The notes beneath the pieces are model-generated. The model made no database searches, was not told the origin of the DNA, and worked only from the letters and a program-made list of their open reading frames with translations. From positions 558,684-622,683 of the forward strand of contig OY253658.1 of NCBI GenBank assembly GCA_958009055.1: a stretch of 64,000 bases of DNA. Direction: 5' to 3'. This DNA comes from Choricystis sp. odSpoLacu1. Taxonomy: Eukaryota; Chlorophyta; Trebouxiophyceae. The position numbers and the translations under genes are program-made. Positions 55,473 through 64,000 of this stretch are shown piece by piece; positions within the stretch are counted from its first letter, which is position 1, and the number at the start of each line of letters is the position of its first letter.

Positions 55473-56561
55473 ATGACGCGCACCCGGTCCGACGCCCCCC
55501 CCGCCCCCAAGAAAACCGCCGACCCAGCCGCCGGCGTCAAAACGGGGCGCGGCCCCAAGTGCCCAGCCCTGCTCTTCCTCGCCCTGGCGGCGACCGCACA
55601 CGCGTTCCCTGAGCCGGCAGGCCTGCCTGGCGCGGACGCCAAGGTGAGATTGATGGGGGGGGGGGGGAGAGACGCGCAAGCGATCACGCGTTCCGTTTCC
55701 GGTCAAATCAATGCCAACCACCCCCACCACCACCTCACCCCCCAACCAGGGCGTCCGCTCCGACGTCCCCTACATCAAGTGTGCCGTCTGCGAAGCCCTG
55801 GCCGCCCAAGCCGCGGCGGCGGCTGCCAAGCTGCGGAGCGAGGCGACCCCCGCGTCTCCTTTAACCGAAGTAAAAATCATCGACGCCCTGGAGAAGCTGA
55901 CGGACGCGACCACTGAGGAGGGTGAGTGGATGGCCACCATTGATTTGGTGGAGGATGGGACAAAACTGACAGTGGTGCAGCACCCGACGCCCGGCGTGTG
56001 CGGCGCAGAGTGCAAGACGGTGGCCATGGCGGCGTCCTCCGTGCTGGACGCGGTGGACACCGACCTGGGTGAGTTGTTGTGGCGCCAGCCTGGGGCGACC
56101 GCGGCCGGTGTCGCAGCCTGGCTGTGCCGGGAGGCGACCAGCGCGTGTGCCAAGCCGCCGCCGCCGCTGCCGCCGACGCGCCCGCCCGGCCCGCCCTTTG
56201 AGCCCGAGGACGAACAAGCCGCCCAGATGCGGCGCACCATGGCCTCCCTCAAGGCGGCGGGCATGGGGGGGACGCTGTATGACCGGGCCTCAGTGTTGAA
56301 CCAGCTGAAGGATGAGGACGACGACGACGGCGGCAGCGCCGCCCCCGGCTCTTTTGCGGACACGGAGGCTCTGGCCCAGTCTTTTGCCCAGGCTGACGAC
56401 GACGGCGCAGGCGCAGACGCAGACGACGCGCCGACTGGCGCCCCCGCGGCCGCGCGCGCGCGCGCGCGGTGGCGGACGCGGCCGCCGCCGCGGCGAGGGG
56501 CGGAGTGGAGGCGGTGGCCGGGTGGTGGAGCCGGGTGCGCGGGGACAGGGCGGAGCTGTGA
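55473..56561 (+). CDS. Saposin-like DUF3456 (canopy-type) ER protein
   Basis: Exons 55473-55643 and 55750-56561, about 326 residues. An unusual basic 28-residue N-terminus precedes a hydrophobic signal or anchor (CPALLFLALAATAHAFPEP). The domain has the cysteine pattern of canopy/plant DUF3456 proteins: YIKCAVCEALAAQA, LTEVKIIDALEKLTDATTEE, EWMATIDLVEDGTKLTVVQH, GVCGAECKTVAMAAS and WLCREATSACAK. Then follow an acidic linker (LKDEDDDDGG) and SFADTEALAQSFAQADDD. The frame changes in the CG repeat 56451-56468; the better continuation is GGVEAVAGWWSRVRGDRAEL and stop at 56559-56561. Family members are ER-lumenal, linked to protein maturation. Confidence 0.82.
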
Positions 56562-56974
56562 GAAGAGAGGGAAAGTGATGTGTAAACAGGGAGAGAGACA
56601 GATCAAACAAAACGCTCGCGCCGAGAAAGAAGAAACAGAGCGCGTGTGCCCTCCCTCTCTCTCTCTCTGTGCACCGCCCCCCAGACTCCAAAAGGCGCGC
56701 ACGCCATGTGTGAAGGGGGGCGAGTGTGGGGCGAGTGGAGCTGGGGGGCGGCGAGTCTTGAGGACTCTTGGAAGGTAAGGGAAGTTCAGTGTGCGAGAGC
56801 AGGGCACTCGGCCACCCCTCGCCCTCCCTCAAAAAACTTGGGGCGCTACCCCTTTCCTTGTCCCCCCGGCCCAATAGGAGAATGGAGTGCGACTGGTTTG
56901 TTTTTTGCCCAACACTGCACACAGAAAAGAAATGAAACACACACACACACCTCCCCTCTCTCTCTCTCTTCTCT
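56562..56974. other. Gene-free interval, 413 bases
   Basis: Convergent 3' ends of the DUF3456 and EMC1 genes. It contains a TC-repeat near 56658-56670, an A/C-rich stretch and a second TC-repeat near 56957-56970. No supported coding or RNA feature. Confidence 0.45.
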
Positions 56975-59930
56975 TCACCGCCACGCCTGCTTCAACGCCT
57001 CCCTCCCCGCCGCCGCCCGCAGCACGCCCGCCCCGACCAGGGTGGCGGCCGTCACCGCCAGCAGCAGGGCGCGCGGGAAGTCGTCGGGCAGCCTGTCAAA
57101 CGAGGAGGCGGGTTGAGCGCGCGTGCCGAACGAATCCAGACCGTAAAACAGAACCAGGGACGTCGACTCCAGCCCCGCGGGGGAGGCGGCAAAGCCACGC
57201 GGACGGGCCACGCGGGCACCGTGGGTGAGGGCGGAGGACGGGGGCAGGGGGACGTCTGGGTGGTAGGGGGGGAGGCCTTCTGCCACGGCCGCGGCCGCGG
57301 CGGCGGGGGGCGTCGCGCCCGCCACCGGCCGCCTCGGGTCCAGGGCGGCCCCCGGCACCCCGTACGCTTGGCCGTCGGGGGTGGCCACCAGGAACAGGGG
57401 GGGCGTGATGCCGCGCTCGGTGGACGTGACGGCGAGGGACGAAGCGGCGGGGGACGGGAGGACGAACGTGGCGCGCAAAACATCGGGGGGCGGCGGCGCA
57501 AACGACGTCTGCTGCCCGTCCCGCGCCGGCCGCGCGCCCAGGGCCAGGCGGGCGGCGGTCAGGTTGGTGCCGCGGGCGGCGTCGTAGAGGTCCAGGGAGC
57601 CCACGAGGACGGTGGTGCCGGCGGAAGGCGGTGGGGGGGACGTGCTGCCGCCACCGGCTGCCGCCACCGCGCCCGCCACGCTGCCGCTCACCGGCGCGCG
57701 CACCGTGTAGACAACAGTCGACCCCGCCCACACGGCGTGCACGTCGGCGGCCGCGGCGGCGGACGCGTCAGTGGGGAGGGCGACCCCCGCGTGCGCCTGG
57801 CGAAACACAAACTGACCCGACGCGGCGTCGATAATTGACGCCACCACCGCCCCGCCCGCGTCCACGGAGGCAACGAACGCGTACGCGTCGGGCGCCAGGC
57901 GCAGCTTCATGGAGCGGTCGCCCAGGACGCGGGCCGCGGCCGCGCGCGGAGCAGAGGGGGGGGGCGGCCGCCGTCGCGAGCAGGCGGCCCGCGCCAAACG
58001 CGTGCCGCCACGCTAGGCGGGAGGGGGCGACGGCGCCTTCCGCCGGCGGCCAGTCCACCACGTAGCCGGCCAGGGTGCCTGCGTCCGTGTCTGCCAACCA
58101 AAAGCGCAGCGGTGCGGCCGCGGCGGCAGCGTCGGCGGCCGCGCGCGCGCGGCGGCGGTGGGCGGCCACACCGCGACGCGGGGGCCGTCGCCACCGCAGG
58201 AGGCGCAGGTGGGGACGTCCCCGATCAACAGGTAGGCTGACGATCCAGGCAGGGGGACGAGCGCGCCTGCGTGCAGGGGGTGCCCCCCCTCCTCCGTCAC
58301 GGCCCCGGTGTGCGCGTCCACCAGGGTGTAGCCACCCCGCCACACGATGGCAAGGGTGGGGGTGTGGGTGGCCGCGTCCGAGGGGGAGGGGGCGCGGAGA
58401 AGCGTGGCGCGCACGCCCGCCGGCGCGACGCCCGGCGCGCGCCACAGCGGGCGGCCGTCGCCCGAGTGCAGGGCGGCCAGGGCGCCCCCCCGCGTCAGCA
58501 GGACGGCCGCCTGCCTGAACCCGCGCGCGTCGGCGGTGGGGGCGGACCGGCCGGCCGCGGCCGCGCGCAGCGTGGCCAACTCTCCAGCCTCGGACGCGGT
58601 CACGCCGCGCGGCAGCCTCGACTTCAGCGCCAGCCACTCCATGCGGATGCCGGTGGCCAGCGGCAGGTGGGAGGGGGGGGGGCAGAGCCGCCGAGGGGGG
58701 GGGGCAGCGGCGCAAAGAGCGCGGACGCTGGGCGCGAGAGCGCGTCGTCCCGCGTCCATGCCAAGGGCGCCGCCGCCTTCCCTCCCAGGCGCACGGCCGC
58801 CAGGGCGCCATCCGTGGACCGCACAATGAGCAGGGGGCCGGTGGGGGTGGGGACGGCCCACGCTGCAGCCGCGGCCGCGGGCTGCGCGGCGGCAGCGGCG
58901 GGGCGGCTCCACCCAGGGACGGCCACCGCCTCGGCGGGCGCGCCGGCGCCTGCCACGGCCAGCATGCTGTCCTCGGACAGGGTGACGCCCAGAGCGCCTC
59001 CGTCGGGCGCCACCGCGGCGGCAGTGCCGGCAAGTAGTGACGACGCGACCAGCGCGCCCGCCCTCCCCACCTCCACCCCCACCACGCCCCGCTCGCACAG
59101 GGCGGCCACGGTGGCACCGTCACCCACCACAAGGGAGGTGCAGGCGCCCGCGGCCGGCTTGGCGCAGCGGGGGGTGGTATCGGAGGGCGGGTGCAGGGCG
59201 CAGACCGACGCGCCCCGCACAAACGCGAGCGTCCCTCCCCGAGTCAGCACGGGGGGGGCGCCGCCGGTGGAGACGCGGGCTGAGGCGACCACGCTCCCGG
59301 ACGCGGCGTTCACGTGGGCGACGCCGGTGGAGGAGGCAAGGGCGATGAGAGCGCTGTCGTCCACCGCGCGCGCGCGGTGATCGCACTGCCGCCCGAAGGC
59401 AGCGGCGACTCTGCGCGCCACACGACGCGGCCGGTGGCGGCGTCCAGGCCAAGAACAGCGGTGTCAGTGGCGACGATGGCGAAGCCAGCGGTAATGGCGA
59501 CCGCAGCGGAGGTGGCAGCACTCTCGCCCACCGCCGCCTGCCACAGCAGCCCGCCGTCGCCACTGCGCCAGGCGCGGGCCACGGTGGCGCCGCCCTCCTC
59601 TGTCACCGTGACCGCGCCATCCCCGGCGTCTGGGGCCAGGGGGGCGGCGGACAGAAGGGTCGCACTGTCCAGCGCGCGGCGCCAGCGCACGGCCCCCGTC
59701 GTCGCTTCCAGCGACGCCACGACACCGTCCTCCAGGGACACCGTCACCAGGCCGCCCCCAGTCACAGACATCGCTTCGGACACGATGCCCACGTAGACGG
59801 CGTGCCAATCGACCTGGGCGGCCTGGTCGCGCGTGATTAGAGCGGACGCGGACTGCGGGGCGACAAGCGCGGCCGCGATCGCGGCCGCCACCAGGGCGGA
59901 CGGCAAGCGGAGGCGCATGACAAGGCGCAT
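56975..59930 (-). CDS. EMC1: ER membrane protein complex subunit 1 (EMC1), frame broken four times
   Basis: Large lumenal subunit of the EMC insertase, which places tail-anchored and multipass proteins into the ER membrane. About 985 residues, intronless. The signal peptide MRLRLPSALVAAAIAAALVA is followed by DQAAQVDWHAVYVGIVSEAM and a beta-propeller with PQQ-like blades (VSLEDGVVASLEATTGAVRW; AVLGLDAATGRVVWRAE). The C-terminus is diagnostic: EGLPPYHPDVPLPPSSALTH, ARPRGFAASPAGLESTSLVL FYGLDSFGTRAQPASSFDRL, then one transmembrane helix and EALKQAWR. Frame changes occur at the CG run 59365-59376, G10 58695-58704, CG run 58141-58151 and G9 57956-57964. Each joins family-consistent sequence. An inner ATG at 59918 is an alternative start. 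Confidence 0.88.
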
Positions 59931-60104
59931 GCGTGGGTGTGCGCAGCGGGACAGTGCGGAGAGCGCGACGGTGGGCCGCGTTTCCTCTTTTTCGGCCCGC
60001 ACCGATGCGTCGATCGGTTCTTTTTTTGTGTGTGTGTGGCATTTGCTCACAAGTCTTTTTCTTTTCTGAGCCGTCCACTCGACGGCGTGCGAGTGCGGGG
60101 CCCA

Positions 60105-61517
60105 ATGGACCCCACCGCCGTGCGTGCACGTGCCCTGAAGGCCGCGGCAGCTGCCGCCGTCGCGGCCGCCGCGGGCGCGACCCCAGCGCAGGCGGAGAGG
60201 CTGGCGGGGGAAGCGGTCGGCGTCTTCATAGAGGCGGCCGCCGCCGCCTCGGCAGCGGTGGGCGGTGATGGCGACGACGCGTCCCCCGCGTGGGCGGGGC
60301 CTCCACCCACGGGCACAGCGCCCTGGACACTGGAAATCATTCGGAGCGGCGTCGTCGTCGCCCCGCCGTCCCCCCTCCCCGTCAACCCAGCCACAGGCGC
60401 CGCCACCGTGGGCCGGTCCCCAGACGCAGCCATCATCATCGAACACGCGTCGTCGTCGCGGTGCCACGCGAGGCTGCAGGTGCGGTCGAGTGATGGCGCC
60501 CTGTTCATTCGGGACCAGAGTTCGACGCACGGCACCTGCGTTGGGGCCGACCGCCTGCCCCCCCGCGCCTGGGCCAGGGTGAGGGCGGGGGCGGTGCTGC
60601 GGTTTGGGGCGTCCACGCGGCTGTACGTGCTGGGGGGAGGGCCGGACGATGATGACACCAAACCCGCTGTTCCCGCTGCGCCCGCTCCCCGTCGCCCCGA
60701 CACCGCGGCCGTGGCTGCAGCCGAGATGCAGCGCGCGCTGAAGCGGGGCCGGCGAGCTGAGGATGACGATGACGAGGAGGAGCCTGGTGGTGGCGACGAC
60801 AACAACGACTGGCGCGCTCTCCGCTCTGCCGGCAGGCTGACCGAGCGCCAGGCCACTTTAGCCACCCGCATCGACAAGTGTCGGGCCCGCGCGTCCGCCC
60901 TGCGGGCCGAGGCGGACGCCATTCGGGCCAAAACAACATTAGAAGGGGTGACGGCTGGCCAAGCCGCCACCCTTGCCCGCAACGATGACAAGGCGGACGC
61001 GTTGGAGGGCGAAGCCGACGACGCGGAGGAAGCTTTGTGCGACTCGCTTGCGGCGGGGGCGGCGGCGGCCAAGCGGGCGAAGCGTGGGGAGGGCGGCGGC
61101 GGTGGTGGGAGGGGCCGCCGCGCCGCAAGCAGTGACAACGATGACGACTACTTTGACCGCACAAATAGGAATCGTGTTGGTGGGCGTGCCCCGGCTGCCG
61201 CCGCCGAGGAGCCCGCCCTGGATGCGGCGACGCTGGTGGCGCACCGCGACGCGCTGCGGGCGGAGCGCGCCCCAGCCGTCGCCGCCGCAGCGCGCGCGCG
61301 GGCAGAGGCTGGACGACACGATGGCTCCACTGACCCTGCTGCCGCCGACGGCGAAACCGACGCCCTGGACGCGTTCATGGTGGGCGTGGGGCGCGACGCG
61401 GCGGCCGACGCGGTCGCGGCGGCAGACGCAGCAGTCTCGGCTCTGGACGCCCAGCTGGCCGAGGTGGAGGCTCTGCTCAAGGTGGCGGACCCGGATGGCT
61501 GGGTGGTGGGCCACTGA
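60105..61517 (+). CDS. Kanadaptin-like FHA-domain protein
   Basis: Intronless, 470 residues. The FHA domain spans about 80-185: APWTLEIIRSGVVV, TVGRSPDAAIIIEHASSSRC HARL, IRDQSSTHGTCVG and AVLRFGASTRLYVLGGGPDD. FHA domains bind phosphothreonine; the Ser-x-x-His and Gly-Arg residues are present in SRCHAR and GRSPD. After an acidic segment, coiled-coil helices follow, then DNDDDYFDRTNRNRVGG and, near the end, TDALDAFMVGVGRD. The FHA-coiled coil-FYDRT-like order is that of kanadaptin (SLC4A1AP), a nuclear protein. Its start is 174 bases from EMC1 in opposite orientation. Confidence 0.82.
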   Translation: MDPTAVRARALKAAAAAAVAAAAGATPAQAERLAGEAVGVFIEAAAAASAAVGGDGDDASPAWAGPPPTGTAPWTLEIIRSGVVVAPPSPLPVNPATGAATVGRSPDAAIIIEHASSSRCHARLQVRSSDGALFIRDQSSTHGTCVGADRLPPRAWARVRAGAVLRFGASTRLYVLGGGPDDDDTKPAVPAAPAPRRPDTAAVAAAEMQRALKRGRRAEDDDDEEEPGGGDDNNDWRALRSAGRLTERQATLATRIDKCRARASALRAEADAIRAKTTLEGVTAGQAATLARNDDKADALEGEADDAEEALCDSLAAGAAAAKRAKRGEGGGGGGRGRRAASSDNDDDYFDRTNRNRVGGRAPAAAAEEPALDAATLVAHRDALRAERAPAVAAAARARAEAGRHDGSTDPAAADGETDALDAFMVGVGRDAAADAVAAADAAVSALDAQLAEVEALLKVADPDGWVVGH

Positions 61518-61677
61518 TCGTGGCGGGCGTGTTTTACACGCGACTGTGGGTGGTGGGTCCCAGAGAGACACGACGAATAGAAACAAAAAAACTTGCTCAC
61601 AACATTGCTTTCCCACGCTCTCGCCGTTTTGCGTGTAACTCACATCACACGCTCTCACCCTACCTCTCTCCACATCT

Positions 61678-63773
61678 ATGCGCATCGCATCCGTGCGGCG
61701 CGCCACCAGCCTCCGCCCGCGCTCCTCCCCCGCTGCTCACCGCGCCGCCGCGATGGCGCCCCCGTCCGCCACTGGCGCCACCGCCTACGACGCGCTGACG
61801 GCCCACCTGAAAGAGATGCACGCGCTGGGGGTGAGTGGGGTGGGGGGGGAGAGGACACCGACGCGTTGGTCGTGAGCGTCGATTGAATTTGCCCCGATCG
61901 CCCCCTCTCTTCTTTCCACCAACCGACCCACCCTCTCTTTCTCTTCTTTCCACCAACCGACCCACCCTCTCTTCTTTCCACCAACCGACCCACCCTCCCA
62001 CTCCCGCAGACCGTCGAAGCCCTGCTCGGCTGGGACGAGATGGTCATGCTGCCCCCTGGACCCAGCGCCTCAGACCTGAGAGCGGCGCAAAAGGCGGCGT
62101 TAGCGGGCGTGACCCACGCCAAGGCGACCGCTCCTGAACTGGGCGCCGCGCTCTCCGCGCTGGCCGCCACCCCCCCCGCCACCACCGACCCCTGGGCCGC
62201 CGCCACCGTGCGCCTCGCCACCAAAGACTACAAGCGGGCGACCTCGATTCCCGCTGATCTGGCGCAAGCGAAAGCCGCGCTCGAATCCAAAGCCTACGTG
62301 TCGTGGATGGCGGCGCGCTCATCTGACGACTTTCCTGCGTTTGCGCCCGACCTCAAGTCCGTCTTTGCCATGGCCACCAAGATCGCGGCCCTCGTGGACC
62401 CCGCCCGCGACGCGTACGATGTGATGCTGGATGAATTCGAACCCGGGTCGACGGCCGCGCGGCTGGAGCCTCTGTTTGACTGTGTGGAGGCTTCTGTCGT
62501 TCCCCTCCTCCAACTGGTCAAAGCCAAGGGCGTGCCCCCGCCCAACCCTCCGCCCGCCCCCACGCCCTACGCCAAGGACGTGCAAGCGTCCCTGTGCCAC
62601 GAGGTGGCCACTGCGCTCGGTTTTGACACGGCCGCGGGGAGGCTGGACGTGTCCCCCCACCCGTTTACAGGGGGGGCGCCCGGGGACGTGAGGATGACGA
62701 CGCGGTTCAAAGAAGGTGAGAGAGTTGTGAGAGGAGAGAGAGACGTGTGTGTGTGTGCGGGTTGCAGAGACAACAGTTTCAAAAAATGACTCAAAAGCCG
62801 AGATTTTTTTCCCCTCTTTCTTCCCACAGGCAACACCCTGGACGACCTGGCCGAGGGCATCACAGGCACCACCCATGAAACAGGGCACGCCCTATACGAA
62901 CAGTCGCTCGCGCGACTCCCCGTCTCCCACCTCCCTTCCGGCCGCGCCCTGTCCCTGGGCGCCCACGAGTCGCAGTCCCTGTTCTGGGAGAGGTGTGTCG
63001 GGTTGAGCGCGCCCTTTGCCGAGTGGCTGGCGCCCCAGATCAACGCCAAGTTTCCAGACGCGCCCCCGATCGATGCGCACACCCTCTTCCACTCGCTCAA
63101 CACCGTCAAGACCCCCTCCTACATTCGGGTGGAGAGTGATGAGCAGCAGTACCCGGTGCGTTGGTGGTTAGGATCAGGGGAGAGAGAGAGAAGAGGGGGT
63201 GTCAAAAAACACGCACGACCTTTTTCAACCCACCTGTCCCCACAGCTCCACATCATTCTCCGCTTCCGCCTCGAACGCGCCCTCGTGGCCGGCACCCTGG
63301 CTGTCGACGACCTCCCCTCCGCCTGGGCGGAAGCGTCAAACAACCTGCTCGGCGTCACCCCCCCCTCCGCCGCGCTGGGCCCTCTCCAAGACATGCACTG
63401 GGCCGGCTTCGCAATTGGCTACTTCCCCACCTACCTGTGCGGCGCCCTGGCCGCCGCCCAGCTGTGGGAGGCAGCGGTCAAGGCGCTGGGCGGGGAGGCG
63501 GCGGTGGAGGCCGACATCAAGGCTGGCCGGTTTGATCGGATTCGGACGTGGCTCACAGACAACGTACACGCGCGCGGGTCGCAAGACGCGTCGCTCGACG
63601 CCTGGTTGACCGCGATCACGGGCGCGCCGCTGAGTGTGGAGCCCTTCTTGCGGCGGCTCAAGAAGAAGGTGGTGGCCGTCTACCAGCTGAGTGAGGGCGA
63701 CGTGGACGCCGCGATGGCGCCCGGCGTGGCGGCGGCGGCCGCGCTGGGCAAGGGGGCGGTCGCGTCGGCGTGA
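61678..63773 (+). CDS. M32 (Taq-type) metallocarboxypeptidase
   Basis: Zinc carboxypeptidase of family M32. Exons 61678-61830, 62010-62715, 62830-63155 and 63246-63773 give 570 residues. A 25-residue Arg/Ser/Ala leader suggests organelle import, with an inner Met at 26 as a possible cytosolic start. The hallmark order is intact: LLGWDEMVMLPPG, VRMTTRFKE, the zinc site HETGH at 302-306 in GTTHETGHALYEQ, LGAHESQSLFWER (third ligand Glu region), TVKTPSYIRVESDE, LHIILRFRLERALVAG and DMHWAGFAIGYFPTYLCGAL. The family is common in bacteria and archaea and patchy in eukaryotes. The gene is fully intron-adapted, so any transfer was old. Confidence 0.94.
61905..62000 (+). repeat. Three tandem copies in intron 1 of the M32 gene
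   Basis: A pyrimidine-rich unit of about 28-32 bases containing CCACCAACCGACCCACCCT occurs three times, ending just before the splice acceptor. It enlarges the polypyrimidine tract. Confidence 0.8.
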
Positions 63774-63869
63774 GTTTTTTTTTTTTCGTTTTTTCGTGTG
63801 CAAAAAAAAAAAACTCGTTCGACTGTGGACGGGCTCTAACAAAACTGAATCTAGCACAACTACTGGCTT

Positions 63870-64000
63870 TTACACACGGCCTGCCGCCCTCTGCTTGCGC
63901 GCCAGGAAGCGCGCCCGCGCCGCTGCCGCGCGCGCCTCGATGTCGTCGAGTGGCGGTGGTGGTGGCGCCGCCGCCGCCGCCGCTTCGACGGCTGACGGGG
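63870..64000 (-). CDS. 3' end of an unidentified gene (runs off window)
   Basis: The frame from the window edge reads SAVEAAAAAAPPPPPLDDIE ARAAAARARFLARKQRAAGR V and stop (63872-63870), 42 residues. The Ala/Pro linker and basic amphipathic helix look like a genuine C-terminus, and the position 96 bases from the convergent M32 stop fits local spacing. The family cannot be told from this fragment. Confidence 0.5.
   Translation of the reverse strand, partial: PSAVEAAAAAAPPPPPLDDIEARAAAARARFLARKQRAAGRV

Overview
This is a compact, intron-containing eukaryotic nuclear window of very high GC content, most likely from a green-lineage microalga. The plant-type (class II) ketol-acid reductoisomerase, the ABC1-like kinase with a plastid-style leader, the PAO-like Rieske oxygenase with its C-terminal CxxC, the plant-style saposin-like DUF3456 protein and the B14.7-like complex I subunit point that way. 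I cannot name the species, and a GC-rich alga of another lineage is not excluded. Introns are short GT-AG introns, mostly with GTGAG donors, often TG-rich or CA-rich at their ends, and typically 60-370 bases long. I saw no organellar or bacterial genes, tRNA, rRNA, CRISPR array or transposon.

I support 35 protein genes; the first and the last run off the window. From left to right: a PHD-finger protein (-), a CHD-type chromatin remodeler (+), a hypothetical (-), ketol-acid reductoisomerase (+), a MOCS3/Uba4 sulfur-carrier activator (+), a small membrane protein (+), a MATH-BTB protein (-), TRAPPC2/sedlin (-), a TDG-type DNA glycosylase (+), an MFSD6-like transporter (+), a SOUL heme protein (-), a second MFSD6-like transporter (-), an HEI10-like RING protein (-), a hypothetical (+), a PAO-like Rieske oxygenase (-), a HELQ-like helicase (-), a SET-domain methyltransferase (+), UDP-galactopyranose mutase (-), mitoribosomal mS29/DAP3 (-), a hypothetical with a C-terminal DPLD motif (+), a Tim17-family complex I subunit (-), a secreted polyampholyte/Ala-Pro-Lys repeat protein (+), an ABC1/UbiB-family kinase (+), two hypotheticals (-,+), aspartate-semialdehyde dehydrogenase (+), an armadillo-like low-complexity protein (+), an Mpv17/PMP22 protein (-), a small hypothetical (-), a short-chain dehydrogenase (-), a DUF3456 protein (+), EMC1 (-), a kanadaptin-like FHA protein (+), an M32 carboxypeptidase (+) and the 3' end of one more gene (-).

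The genes do not form one pathway; this is ordinary housekeeping chromosome. Two layout features stand out. First, ten of the genes' 5' ends are paired head-to-head with only 109-381 bases between start codons, so shared bidirectional promoters are the rule. Second, at least ten genes switch reading frame inside an exon, nearly always at a C/G homopolymer or a CG dinucleotide run, and in each case the adjacent frame continues the protein family. The simplest reading is indel errors in the assembly at these tracts, so several genes must be annotated across frame breaks.

The most unusual single gene is the secreted low-complexity protein at about 36.9-40.9 kb: it has duplicated four-cysteine modules, alternating Asp-rich and Lys-rich blocks and a long 12-residue repeat array.
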